This document shows, piece after piece, positions 18,184 to 26,575 of a DNA stretch of 64,000 nucleotides. A program made the position numbers and the translations under genes. How positions within the stretch are numbered: the first letter of the stretch is position 1; each line of letters starts with the position of its first letter. The stretch comes from Vibrio sp. 16 (GTDB lineage Bacteria > Pseudomonadota > Gammaproteobacteria > Enterobacterales > Vibrionaceae), in NCBI RefSeq assembly GCF_963681195.1, contig NZ_OY808997.1:744001-808000 (forward strand), written 5' to 3'. Below the pieces are notes generated by a model. That model did no database searches. It was not told the origin of the DNA and was given only the letters and a program-made list of their open reading frames with translations.

Positions 18184-18678
18184 TTAGTTTGAAGTAATGT
18201 TTACGGTCAATGTGTCTGAGTAACCACCCGCCCATGCCGCTGTTTCTGTTGTGGCTACATCCAATGTTGCAGCGACACCAGTCGCAAGAGTTGATGAGCC
18301 CGCGTAAGAGAGCGAGTTAGAAACATCGTTTGGACCTGGGCCCCCAGGAGTGTTTAGTACAAGAGGAGCCAAACCTGCTGGAGTGAATGTTGCTGTGTAC
18401 TTCAGAGCGTAGTCTTCGTTATCATCAGATTCTAGACCGCCTTCCGCACTGGTAAGCTTCACAGTTGCGCCATCAATATCGTTACATTGAATTGCTAGGG
18501 GAATAGAAACAGACTGAGTGCTCGTAACTAAACCAAGGTCAACGAGTTGTGTAGAAAGACCGGACACTTCACATACAGGCGATACGTAACCGACGAGTTG
18601 AACATCGCCTGGTGCAGCGTGGATAGGTGTTGTCAAAACGGCAGTTACTGCAGCGGCACAAAAAGTTAGTTTTTTCAT
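18184..18678 (-). CDS. Major pilin-like subunit
   Basis: 164 residues. The signal peptide ends at PIHA-AP (residue ~22). The mature protein has a Cys pair (SPVCEVSG and IQCNDIDG), which probably forms the conserved pilin disulfide, and ends in GGYSDTLTVNITSN, the typical last donor-strand region. Compact size, Ser/Thr/Ala/Gly-rich composition and a good start site suggest the main shaft subunit. This protein is better conserved in pilin features than the upstream one. Second gene of the operon. Confidence 0.82.
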   Translation of the reverse strand: MKKLTFCAAAVTAVLTTPIHAAPGDVQLVGYVSPVCEVSGLSTQLVDLGLVTSTQSVSIPLAIQCNDIDGATVKLTSAEGGLESDDNEDYALKYTATFTPAGLAPLVLNTPGGPGPNDVSNSLSYAGSSTLATGVAATLDVATTETAAWAGGYSDTLTVNITSN

Positions 18679-18763
18679 AAGAAAATTCCTTTAACTCAAA
18701 TTGAAACATTATGTTTAGCCCGTTTCCGACGAGCTATGGAGCCTACCTAAATAGGCTGAGTTT

Positions 18764-19264
18764 CTACTTCACGGTACTGAGAATAGAGGGTATGATGTCT
18801 ATTTCAACAGTATCTCGATAATGGCCTGCGTAAAGAAGGCCACGTTCTAACGTTACTCTCAATTCTCCAGTTGATGAGAATGGAATAACGCCAAAGCTGC
18901 TAATTCTATTTACATTAGTTAGGTCTTTACTTTCCGTCTTAAAACGAGTTTTTGTTTTGTCGATTTGAACTTCAAAAATGTAATCTTCAACAATATTATG
19001 GTTTTCACTCCCTAGTTTTAGCCCTCCGTTGTGTGAAGAAACCTCAATTAGAAACGGTTGATTGCAATACAACTCGAAAGGTAATGTCTCTAACTTTTTA
19101 TGTGAGAGGTTTATTTCATTTCCTTGATTAAAAGAAATTTCACATCGATTGCTAATGTGACCTTCGATATCCATGGTCAAAGATTGGGCGTGCAAATTAA
19201 AACCAGCTAATAGACAGGTAAATACAATGAAAATTTGTGTGTAATTATTTGCAATCAAGCTCAT
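18764..19264 (-). CDS. Minor pilin-like subunit
   Basis: 166 residues from ATG 19264, preceded by GGAA eight bases upstream (an upstream ATG at 19288 is less likely). A signal peptide ends at LHAQ (residue ~27). Two Cys (NRCEISF, LYCNQPF) are spaced as in the main pilin, and the end AGHYRDTVEIDIIP carries the same GxYxDTxxxxI signature. It is first in the operon, 85 bases before the main pilin gene. Role as shaft or tip-fibrillum subunit is inferred. Confidence 0.78.
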   Translation of the reverse strand: MSLIANNYTQIFIVFTCLLAGFNLHAQSLTMDIEGHISNRCEISFNQGNEINLSHKKLETLPFELYCNQPFLIEVSSHNGGLKLGSENHNIVEDYIFEVQIDKTKTRFKTESKDLTNVNRISSFGVIPFSSTGELRVTLERGLLYAGHYRDTVEIDIIPSILSTVK

Positions 19265-19451
19265 TGTTATTTCCAACACAATAGTCATTAACTATTATGA
19301 AGTGTACGCAGAGAGCCTCATCTGCAAGTGGTAAACTAGGTTGATATAATTTGAGAAAGTAGTAGAAAAAGTTGGAGGTTTTATCGTGGGGGTAAACGGT
19401 ATTATCTATATGATCTGAAAACTAAGTGAACCTTATTTTTTCTCCAGCCAA

Positions 19452-20057
19452 CTATTCGACAAGATTACGAAAAGTAAGATTAATTCTTGCAGCTCGCTGT
19501 TGTTTGGTTTTGGCTAACGTATGGAGCCAGTGGTGTTGCATTTCTCCAGCCATGATCAATAAGCTCCCTGATGTTAGGTCAAAGGTAATCTTCTGTTTTG
19601 ATTGTTTGTGCTTTAGGTGAAACCTTCTTGTCTCGCCCAAGCTCAAAGAGGCGATTGTTGGGTTTATCCCTAACTCTGGTTCGTTGTCACTGTGCCATCC
19701 ATTAGAATCTTGACCGTTGCGGTAGAGGTTGGCGAGAACCGAGTTAAACGGCGCATCGGCGGCAGATTCGCAGCGGCGTTTAAGATCAAGTAAGGTCGGC
19801 AACCACGGTTCAGGGTACATGGTTAAATTGGAATAACGATAGGGTGACTCCCCGTACCAACATTGAAGTCGAGGGATCGGCATGCGTTTGCCAAACAGCG
19901 TGATCTCATCTTCTCGCCAACGGATTTGTTGATTGAGTTGCTCAAACAATCGGCTTGCTTCGTCAGAAGGGATGAAATTGGGCGACCAAAAGAGTTTTCC
20001 ATTTTCGACAGTATGCCATGTGTTTGGTGTCAAAAGTGGTTGCTCGTTTTGTGTCAT
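19452..20057 (-). CDS. AlkB-like 2-oxoglutarate/Fe(II) dioxygenase
   Basis: 201 residues. Probably removes alkyl groups from damaged bases by oxidation. Conserved elements are RLQCWYGESPYRYSN, the iron-binding HxD in NGWHSDNEPELG, a distal His (QHHWLHTL) and the RxNxTFR 2-oxoglutarate motif (RINLTFR) at the C-terminus. The layout is closer to the AlkB2/3-like branch than to E. coli AlkB. It starts 18 bases after the EEP-family gene on the same strand, with a GGGGG site, so they likely form one transcript. Confidence 0.88.
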   Translation of the reverse strand: MTQNEQPLLTPNTWHTVENGKLFWSPNFIPSDEASRLFEQLNQQIRWREDEITLFGKRMPIPRLQCWYGESPYRYSNLTMYPEPWLPTLLDLKRRCESAADAPFNSVLANLYRNGQDSNGWHSDNEPELGINPTIASLSLGETRRFHLKHKQSKQKITFDLTSGSLLIMAGEMQHHWLHTLAKTKQQRAARINLTFRNLVE

Positions 20058-20075
20058 GCTCAGTGCCCCCTTCGA

Positions 20076-21020
20076 TTACAATACGAAACGCGTGGTGATG
20101 GACACAAACGCGTGATCGCTTGCATATTTGTCTTGCTCATAGCTTGGGCTAATAAGATGGGTATCAGTGACTTGATAGTCAATAATATCAGCGAGCGATA
20201 CTTGAGAGTTTGCCTGAAACTCTTGTGAGACCAAAATGTAGTCAAGAACATTTCCATTCGCAAAGTGGTAGTGAGTAGGTGTGCGCTGGAATTGCCCTTC
20301 AGCGTTATACACCTGCCAACTGTCTACAAGTTTTAACCTACGCTCAATGCCCGTATCTTTGACCAGTAAGCCTGTTGAATCACTGTCTAATGACTGATTC
20401 ATGTCTCCCATAAGCACCGTTGGACAGGGGCTATTCTGATATTCATGCTCCATAAACAAACGTAGCATGACCGCTTCCCAACCTCGTTGTTGAAAAGAGA
20501 GCCAATGACCTACGAGAGGTTGCTCTTCACCGTTGTCGTCACTTTCCGTGGGACGCTGTGACTTTAAATGACAAACATATACAGCGATGTCTCCCAGGTC
20601 AGGTACCTCAACGATAGCAAAGATGGGGTGGCGACTGAACTCTGGTAAAAGGACAGGGTAGCCGCTAAACAATTCCGCCAATGGGGTGACTGGTTTCACC
20701 TGCTTGATCGGAAACTTTGAGGCAATAGCAACAACGGGTTTTGAATAAATATAGTCGTCTTCCACATGTGGGGTTTCAACGGTTGCAAAGTGGGGAAAAC
20801 CCATTTCGGTGCATAAACGTCTAGCAGCTTCAATGCTGAAAACTTCCTGTAGACCGATAATGTCAGCATCAAGGCTCATTAATCGATTCTTCGTCCAACG
20901 ACACTTTCCCTCCCACGCCTCTTTCTCATAGATGTTGTCAAAATCATAGAATGCCGATGGCGGCTCTACAAAATTGAAGAGGTTGGCAGTAGCGAACGTG
21001 AGCGTTTTGTCTGTGAGCAA
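20076..21020 (-). CDS. Endonuclease/exonuclease/phosphatase family protein
   Basis: 314 residues, no signal peptide, so cytoplasmic. A DNase I-like metal-dependent hydrolase fold is indicated by FATANLFNF (Asn), IIGLQEVF (Glu), a VYVCHLKSQRP block, LMGDMNQS (Asp/Asn) and a final YASDHAFV (Asp-His). The substrate could be nucleic acid or a phosphoester. Pairing with an AlkB-like gene hints at DNA or RNA repair, but that is inference. The start appears to be TTG 21020 behind AGAGAAG; no upstream ATG is in frame close by. Confidence 0.8.
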   Translation of the reverse strand: MLTDKTLTFATANLFNFVEPPSAFYDFDNIYEKEAWEGKCRWTKNRLMSLDADIIGLQEVFSIEAARRLCTEMGFPHFATVETPHVEDDYIYSKPVVAIASKFPIKQVKPVTPLAELFSGYPVLLPEFSRHPIFAIVEVPDLGDIAVYVCHLKSQRPTESDDNGEEQPLVGHWLSFQQRGWEAVMLRLFMEHEYQNSPCPTVLMGDMNQSLDSDSTGLLVKDTGIERRLKLVDSWQVYNAEGQFQRTPTHYHFANGNVLDYILVSQEFQANSQVSLADIIDYQVTDTHLISPSYEQDKYASDHAFVSITTRFVL

Positions 21021-21146
21021 TGGGCTTCTCTTGGATGCTGGTCTAATTGTTTCAGTGTAGCGAAGAGTTGAAGGGACAGAAACCGCTTTGTTGCTGGAGG
21101 TATACTCATATCAGAATGAGGCTCTCGGTTGTTTCCGTCGATTGAA

Positions 21147-21175
21147 TGAGAGCGGCAATTAGTTTACCGCTCTCA
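21147..21175 (-). terminator. Hairpin after the M32 carboxypeptidase gene
   Basis: A nine-base stem (tgagagcgg / ccgctctca) begins 11 bases after the stop on the minus strand. The T-tract is weak. Confidence 0.5.
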
Positions 21176-21185
21176 ATTTGTCGCA

Positions 21186-22667
21186 TTACAGGTAACGACT
21201 TCTCAGGTGAGATTGGAAATGCTGCGCGTTCAAGGTTTCTCCCGTCGCACGAGTAACAAGCTCATCGGTAGTTAAGATGCTACCTTGGCTCCAGATATTC
21301 TCCGATAGCCATGTAAAGATAGGTGATAAATCACCGCTTTCAATTGCGCCTTCGACGTCAACGGTTTTCTTCATCGATGCCATAAATTGCGCCGCGTACA
21401 TCGCGCCTAGAGTGTAGGAAGGGAAGTATCCAAACGCGCCATCTGTCCAGTGAATGTCTTGCATACAACCATTTTTAAAGTTGCCTTCTGTCGACAAACC
21501 CAGATATTTCTGCATCTTCTGATTCCAAAGTTCAGGCACATCAGTATGCTTAATCTTACCGTTAATTAAATCTCGCTCGATCTCGTAGCGCAAAATAACG
21601 TGGGCAGGGTAAGTTAATTCATCGGCATCAACTCGAATAAAATCTTTCTTCACGCGAGTGTAGAGCTTTTGGAAGTTATCTTGAGAGAAGAGCGCTTGAT
21701 CGTGAGCAGCAAAATGCTGACCTGCAAGGCGTGATAGATGAGCGATAAACGCGTCACTGCGGCCAACTTGCATCTCAAAAAAGAGTGACTGAGATTCGTG
21801 AATACCCATAGAGCGAGCTTCCCCTGAAGGCAGCCCCGCTAGAGATTTAGGCAACCCTTGTTCGTAACGTGCATGGCCAGTTTCGTGTACGATCCCCATC
21901 AGCGATTGGACGAACTCACTTTCGTCGTAGCGAGTGGTGATACGAACATCGGTAGGAACGCCGCCGCAAAACGGGTGAACACTTTCATCCAAGCGACCGT
22001 GATTAAAGTCAAACTGCAGCAGCTTCATCACATCTAATCCCATGGCTTTTTGCTGCTCAGTAGCAAACTGTCCTTTAGGTTCAATAAAGCGCTCTGAAGA
22101 CTGTTTTTCGATAACGTCGTCGATAAGAGCAGGAAGCCAGGTTTTGACGTCACTAAACAAGGTGTCGAGAGATTCGGAATGGGTGCCAGGCTCGTATATG
22201 TCTAGCATCGCATCGTATGGCGATAATCCGGTTGCTTGCGCACGAATTTGTGCTTCTTCTTGAGACAACTTGACCACTTCGGCCCAGTTTTTCTCGAAAC
22301 CTTGCCAGTCATTTTCACCACGTTGGGTGCGCCATGCGTGTTCACACTTCGAACCGGCTAACGATTTCGCTTCAACTAACGCTTCTGGGAGTACGTTGGC
22401 TTGTTGCCAGTTACGTTTAAGTTCTCGAAGTGTGGCTTTTTCTTGAGTTGAAAGATCTTCTTGTTCGGCTTGCGCAAACCAATCACCGAGCTGTGGTTGA
22501 GTTTGCAAGTTATGCATGTGAACAGAGAGTTCTGCCATCGCTTCGGAACGAGCTTGGTTACCACCACTTGGCATGACGGATGCTTGATCCCATCCGCAGA
22601 TTGCGCCTAAGTGCGCAAAGCGAGAGATTTTCAGTGAATGATCGGTGAGTTTTTTGAATGCGCTCAT
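21186..22667 (-). CDS. Thermostable carboxypeptidase 1 family metallopeptidase (M32)
   Basis: 493 residues, the standard family length. A cytoplasmic zinc or cobalt carboxypeptidase that removes C-terminal residues from peptides. The metal motif HETGH is at residues 261-265, followed by a downstream Glu in MGIHESQSLFFE. The DQASVMPSGG region near the N-terminus and the NLINGKIKHTDVPELWN-like block are typical. The start ATG has GGAAGGCGAACC upstream. No operon partners are visible. Confidence 0.92.
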   Translation of the reverse strand: MSAFKKLTDHSLKISRFAHLGAICGWDQASVMPSGGNQARSEAMAELSVHMHNLQTQPQLGDWFAQAEQEDLSTQEKATLRELKRNWQQANVLPEALVEAKSLAGSKCEHAWRTQRGENDWQGFEKNWAEVVKLSQEEAQIRAQATGLSPYDAMLDIYEPGTHSESLDTLFSDVKTWLPALIDDVIEKQSSERFIEPKGQFATEQQKAMGLDVMKLLQFDFNHGRLDESVHPFCGGVPTDVRITTRYDESEFVQSLMGIVHETGHARYEQGLPKSLAGLPSGEARSMGIHESQSLFFEMQVGRSDAFIAHLSRLAGQHFAAHDQALFSQDNFQKLYTRVKKDFIRVDADELTYPAHVILRYEIERDLINGKIKHTDVPELWNQKMQKYLGLSTEGNFKNGCMQDIHWTDGAFGYFPSYTLGAMYAAQFMASMKKTVDVEGAIESGDLSPIFTWLSENIWSQGSILTTDELVTRATGETLNAQHFQSHLRSRYL

Positions 22668-22858
22668 GGTTCGCCTTCCGTGACTAATAAAAACGAAAGT
22701 CTATCAATCAACCATCGACTGTCCAAGTAATTGAACACATTATTATTTGCTGAGTCTATTGAGTCAGTGAGAGTTAAATGTTGGCATGGGTCATTTATTG
22801 GTTGAAATAGACCAGCAAACCTCGCTATAACAGAGATGAAGCATATTTGGGCCAAGGA

Positions 22859-23506
22859 ATGGGGGCGACCTTGATAGCAAACTTTGAAGCATTTTTACTT
22901 GCGATAACCATACTGACATTAACTCCGGGGCTTGATACTGCGCTCGTGATACGCAATTCCTCGCGTGGTGGGTTTAATGATGGAGCGATGACCAGTCTTG
23001 GAATCTGCTTGGGGTTGTTTGTTCACGCGACATTTTCTGCGATTGGAATCTCAGCGCTATTGGCGCAATCAGCTGAGTTGTTTAATGTGGTTAAGATGCT
23101 CGGTGCGGGCTATCTAATCTATCTGGGTCTGAGCAGTTTAAAAACCTTGTTTTTGGCAAAGGGCGATCCGCAGTCAGCAAGTATCTCAGCAAAACCGCAA
23201 AGCCTCAGCCGATGGAAGTCATTGCGTGAAGGTTTTTTGTCTAACGTTTTGAATCCTAAGACTGCGGTCTTCTATCTCGCGTTTCTACCTCAGTTTATTA
23301 ACCCTGAAGGATCTGCGTTTTTGCAATCGACCTTGATGGCGAGCATTCACTTTGTGATAGCGATGGTTTGGCAATGTGGCTTGGCTGGTGCATTAACCAA
23401 AGCCAAAGCGTTGTTACAGAGCGCGCGTTTTATGCACTGGATGGAAGCCACAACGGGAATGGTGCTAGTTGGACTGGGCGTTAAACTGATACTGGAAGAT
23501 CAATAA
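22859..23506 (+). CDS. LysE/RhtB-family amino-acid exporter
   Basis: About 215 residues with roughly six membrane segments. The N-terminal LTPGLDTALVIRNSSRGG matches the LTPGPDxxxV signature of the family, which exports amino acids such as lysine, threonine or homoserine lactones. The start is uncertain: ATG 22859 overlaps an AAGGA sequence too closely, while TTG 22871 has GGGGG at proper spacing and would match the usual family N-terminus better. Substrate unknown. It converges on the symporter gene and shares its terminator. Confidence 0.88.
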   Translation: MGATLIANFEAFLLAITILTLTPGLDTALVIRNSSRGGFNDGAMTSLGICLGLFVHATFSAIGISALLAQSAELFNVVKMLGAGYLIYLGLSSLKTLFLAKGDPQSASISAKPQSLSRWKSLREGFLSNVLNPKTAVFYLAFLPQFINPEGSAFLQSTLMASIHFVIAMVWQCGLAGALTKAKALLQSARFMHWMEATTGMVLVGLGVKLILEDQ

Positions 23507-23535
23507 AAAACAGCGACCTAAGTCGCTGTTTTTTT
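23505..23535. terminator. Bidirectional terminator
   Basis: The stem cagcgac/gtcgctg has a four-base loop, with an A-run before and a T-run after it. It serves the exporter and symporter genes. Confidence 0.88.
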
Positions 23536-23538
23536 GGT

Positions 23539-24906
23539 TTATGCTTGAGCAGATTTCATCGAAGCAAACTGCGCTGCAAAGTATTGTTTGGTTTCTTCTA
23601 GCACGACATTGCGCAGGAGAATCAAGCCAATCAGATTCGGTATCGCCATCAAGCCATTTACGATATCGGCGATAATCCAAATCATGTCTAGATGCAAGAA
23701 GGCGCCCGATGCCACCAAAGCCACGAAGATAAATTTGTAAGGTAGCACCGCTTTGGTACCAAACAAGAACACCACGCAACGTTCACCATAGTAGTTCCAA
23801 CCAAGAATGGTGGTGAAGGCAAAGAACATCAAACCAATTGATACAAGCATTGGACCAAAGGTGTCTGCGTTTAAGCCAACTGCAAAGGCATGCGTTGTCA
23901 TTGCAGCCCCAGCAAAATCACTTTGCCACGCACCCGTCAGAATCAGCGCAAGGCCTGTCATGGTACAAATGATGATGGTGTCAAAGAAGGTACCCGTCAT
24001 CGAGATCAAACCTTGCTTTACACAAGAGTCGGTTTTGGCGGCGGCGGCGGCCATCGGCGCACTGCCAAGGCCAGACTCGTTTGAGAAGACCCCACGAGCG
24101 ATACCCGATTGAATCGCAAGCATGATGCTCGCGCCCAAGAATCCTCCAGTAGCAGCAGTCGAAGTGAACGCTGAGATAAGAACCAGTTCAACAGCATCGA
24201 GTAGTTTGTCGGCGTTCATGATGATTACACTCAGACAAGCCAGTACATAAAATAGCGCCATAGTTGGAACAACTTTACCCGCGACTTTGGCGATGGATTG
24301 AATACCACCAAGTGTGACAAACGCGACAAGCAAGGTCAGGATACTCGCTGAAATCTCGCGAGAAACGCCGAATGAAATTTCAGACGCATCTAAAATCGCA
24401 TTCACTTGCGGGAAGGTACCGATACCGAAGCAGGCAACACCCAAAGCAAACACAGCAAAAAGGACCGCCAATGCCTTCGAGCCCACGCCATATTGAAGGT
24501 AGTACATTGGTCCACCGACCATCTGGCCGTTGTCGTCAACCTTGCGATATTTTACTGCTAATAGACATTCCGCGTATTTAGTCGCCATGCCAAAGAGCGC
24601 AGCAAGCCACATCCAGAATAAAGCGCCCGGTCCACCTAGTTTGATTGCGGTGGCAACACCAACAATGTTACCTGTACCAATGGTGGCTGACAGCGCCGTA
24701 CACAGCGCAGCAAAGCTCGATACGTCCCCTTGTTTGTTGGAATCTTCTTTACTAAAGACCATTTTTAGCGCGGTAGGGAGGTGTCGAAATTGGATTAAGC
24801 CGAGGCTAAAAGTGAAGTAAACACCGGTACCAACAAGCAAAATGAGCAGTGGTGGTCCCCAGACGAAGCTATCTATGGTTTTCAGTAAAGTGTATAGGTT
24901 ATCCAT
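23539..24906 (-). CDS. Sodium:alanine/glycine symporter (AGCS family), riboswitch-controlled
   Basis: 455 residues with about 11 membrane segments. Imports alanine or glycine with sodium. Family marks include the N-terminal VWGPPLLILLVGTGVYFT, GTGNIVGVATAIKLGGPGA and AKYAECLLAVKYR-type regions, as well as GVFSNESGLGSAP. A tandem glycine riboswitch lies in the 5' leader. V. cholerae has the same arrangement ahead of its homologue VC1422, so glycine is likely part of the substrate range. Monocistronic. Confidence 0.93.
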   Translation of the reverse strand: MDNLYTLLKTIDSFVWGPPLLILLVGTGVYFTFSLGLIQFRHLPTALKMVFSKEDSNKQGDVSSFAALCTALSATIGTGNIVGVATAIKLGGPGALFWMWLAALFGMATKYAECLLAVKYRKVDDNGQMVGGPMYYLQYGVGSKALAVLFAVFALGVACFGIGTFPQVNAILDASEISFGVSREISASILTLLVAFVTLGGIQSIAKVAGKVVPTMALFYVLACLSVIIMNADKLLDAVELVLISAFTSTAATGGFLGASIMLAIQSGIARGVFSNESGLGSAPMAAAAAKTDSCVKQGLISMTGTFFDTIIICTMTGLALILTGAWQSDFAGAAMTTHAFAVGLNADTFGPMLVSIGLMFFAFTTILGWNYYGERCVVFLFGTKAVLPYKFIFVALVASGAFLHLDMIWIIADIVNGLMAIPNLIGLILLRNVVLEETKQYFAAQFASMKSAQA

Positions 24907-24970
24907 GGTTTCCCCTTAATTGATAAAGCATTACTAAGGAGAAGAGAGAAAAGCAGAGATCAAGGATCTC

Positions 24971-25004
24971 AAAAAAGCTAATAAAAGACAGGAAGTCTAT
25001 AGCT
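24971..25004 (-). terminator. Terminator-like hairpin in riboswitch expression platform
   Basis: On the minus strand an AGCTA...TAGCT stem with an inner GAC/GTC pair is followed by TTTTTT. It lies just after aptamer 2 and before the symporter start, so it may be the switching element. Confidence 0.5.
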
Positions 25005-25019
25005 GGTTGGTACTTTCCA

Positions 25020-25222
25020 CTCCTCTGTCCTTTTGCCTGAGAGTTTCACTAAAACGAACGCGTTTTAGCTTGCTCCTTCGGCGACCGATTTAACGGTTCT
25101 CTCCAGAGGTTCCTCCAACTACAGTCCCCGCTACCTAGGTAGCTCCTGAAATAGTTAATTCTTCGGCGAGTTATTCTGTCTAAATGTTAACATTTAGATA
25201 ACAACTACTCTCCTGCAGTCTT
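25020..25222 (-). ncRNA. Tandem glycine riboswitch (two gcvT-type aptamers)
   Basis: On the minus strand two aptamers occur in series. Aptamer 1 (~25119-25222) contains GGAGAGTAG, CGCCGAAGAA, TTTCAGGAGC and GGGGACTG. Aptamer 2 (~25020-25109) contains CTCTGGAGAGAACC, CGCCGAAGGAGCAAGC and AAACTCTCAGGCAAAAGGAC. The conserved GCCGAAG and CAGGMAAAAGGAC cores are those of the gcvT motif. The short linker permits the known tandem arrangement. It precedes the AGCS symporter. Confidence 0.93.
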
Positions 25223-25508
25223 CATCGGAACAATTACACATTAAAATGAGTAAAAGATGGTCAATAGTTCTGTTTTATTGACGTGTGAACTCTATCATAA
25301 AAAATCGCTAGTTCAATATCTGTTTTCAATTTTTATTTAATCAATAAATTGACTAATTAATGTCAAAATGACTTTTTTACATGCGTGTCTATTTGACTCT
25401 TTATGGTGGGGTTTTGATAGTAAGCTATTGAAAATTTGGGTGAGTTTTAGATGGCACGGGTTGTGCTAAAACAAGACTGATAATAAAAGCAGCTCTAGTG
25501 AGGTTCTT
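25223..25508. other. Divergent promoter region
   Basis: A/T-rich region between the riboswitch leader and the small membrane-protein gene. A sigma-54-type promoter (listed separately) points right. A TTGACC element at about 25263 on the minus strand could be the symporter -35. No ORF seen. Confidence 0.5.
25452..25467 (+). promoter_or_regulatory. Sigma-54 (RpoN) -24/-12 promoter candidate
   Basis: TGGCACGGGTTGTGCT matches TGGCACGNNNNTTGCW in all but one core position, and the invariant GG and GC are separated by exactly 10 bases. It ends 41 bases before the start of the 80-residue gene, a suitable distance. Confidence 0.65.
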
Positions 25509-25751
25509 ATGTTTGCTCAACAAAAAACAGACAATTTCAAATTACTACTTAATGTCTCAAATGTGGTTTTGCTCGTCACAACGTTAGCGATGCTCTTAAG
25601 TGTCTTGATTTCATACCCTTATGCAGAATACTTCAGTTTGCCAATCCAGATTGCTGCGCACATTAGTACCATCGTAATCGCCGCTTTTCTTAAAATCAGC
25701 TACGTCGCCCGTTGCCTCGCACAATATCAGCTTGGCTTAGAGGTACGATAA
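25509..25751 (+). CDS. Small two-span membrane protein, probable RpoN regulon member
   Basis: 80 residues. Two hydrophobic spans (~residues 13-34 and ~44-64) are separated by a short loop SYPYAEYFSLP, with a Tyr/Arg-rich C-terminal tail. I do not recognise a named family. The start has GTGAGG upstream. The sigma-54-type promoter in front suggests control by an enhancer-binding activator, for example nitrogen, flagellar or quorum-sensing signals in Vibrio; which one cannot be told. Confidence 0.72.
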   Translation: MFAQQKTDNFKLLLNVSNVVLLVTTLAMLLSVLISYPYAEYFSLPIQIAAHISTIVIAAFLKISYVARCLAQYQLGLEVR

Positions 25752-25765
25752 CGTCCCAGACAAAA

Positions 25766-25793
25766 AAATAGCGCCGTGATAGGCGCTATTGCT
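25766..25793. terminator. Bidirectional terminator
   Basis: The stem aatagcgcc/ggcgctatt has a T-run of seven on the minus strand (for yggL) and a weaker one on the plus strand. Confidence 0.8.
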
Positions 25794-25807
25794 TTATTGA
25801 ATTGAGG

Positions 25808-26146
25808 TTAGAAGTAGTTCGCGTCTAGCAGCTCACTACTTTCTACTGATTTCACTTCACCGCGAGCTTCAAGCCAAGCGATAACCTGCGCTTTTTGCTC
25901 TTCCGTTGCGTCGATGTAACGCTTTTGAGCACATAAGAAGCCTTCAAAGTGCTCAAGACCACCGCCGCCGAAGCAAAGGCCTAGACTGTCGATGTAGTCA
26001 ATGAAGTCATCAACGAACGCATCGTAGCTATCAAAGTCTGTGATAGTGGTTTCACAGCTGATTTCAAAGCCAAGCATAGCAAACTCGCCCAGATAGAGCT
26101 TTTTAAGAATGCGGCGTTTTTTGTTGTCTAATTTGTAAGGTTTCAT
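25808..26146 (-). CDS. yggL: YggL family protein (DUF469)
   Basis: 112 residues. Resembles E. coli YggL along its whole length: a basic N-terminus with RRILKKLYLGEFAMLGFE, the DDFIDYIDSLGLCFGGGG core, FEGFLCAQK, and the C-terminal SSELLDANYF, comparable to TSELFDVWWD in E. coli. YggL associates with the 50S ribosomal subunit; its function is unsettled. No partners in the operon. Confidence 0.85.
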   Translation of the reverse strand: MKPYKLDNKKRRILKKLYLGEFAMLGFEISCETTITDFDSYDAFVDDFIDYIDSLGLCFGGGGLEHFEGFLCAQKRYIDATEEQKAQVIAWLEARGEVKSVESSELLDANYF

Positions 26147-26398
26147 TAGGTAGCCTCGTTGGATTTTGTCATTCTTTTATACCTTGTTTCTATTAAAGCA
26201 CCAAACTTTATTCTGTGGAAAGCCAGCGAGTTGGCGATAATCTGCGCATCATGCAGATACAAGGTGGTATTGCTCTAGGATAATTCGTTTTTGAAAGCAG
26301 AAAACTACCGAATGCTGACCATTTTTTCTTGTTTAGTGGTATAAATGAAGTAGTTAAACTATTCAATCCCCGATGTGCAGTGAAGCTAAGGAGAGTGT

Positions 26399-26557
26399 AT
26401 GACTCGTTTGATCGCAATCGCGTTTCTCATCGCGCTAGCGTTTGTTTTAATTCGATATCGTACCAGCGAAAAACTACAAAAATACGTCGTGGTGACATTG
26501 ATTTCCGGCTTTTTATTTTACACTGCCACATTGATGGTGACAGAGTTAATCCGCTAG
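26399..26557 (+). CDS. 52-residue membrane protein
   Basis: Very short gene with a strong ribosome binding site (AAGGAGAG four bases before ATG). The product has two hydrophobic segments (LIAIAFLIALAFVLIRY and VVVTLISGFLFYTATLMV) around a charged turn. No family recognised. It ends 18 bases before the coiled-coil protein gene on the same strand, so the two are probably co-transcribed and may form one membrane complex. Confidence 0.72.
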   Translation: MTRLIAIAFLIALAFVLIRYRTSEKLQKYVVVTLISGFLFYTATLMVTELIR

Positions 26558-26575
26558 TGGTTAGGAGCGAGTTAA

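Noticed and set aside
22664..22855. Minus-strand open frame between the M32 peptidase and LysE genes
   Set aside because: It covers the promoter gap, has no ribosome binding site and ends by overlapping the peptidase start.
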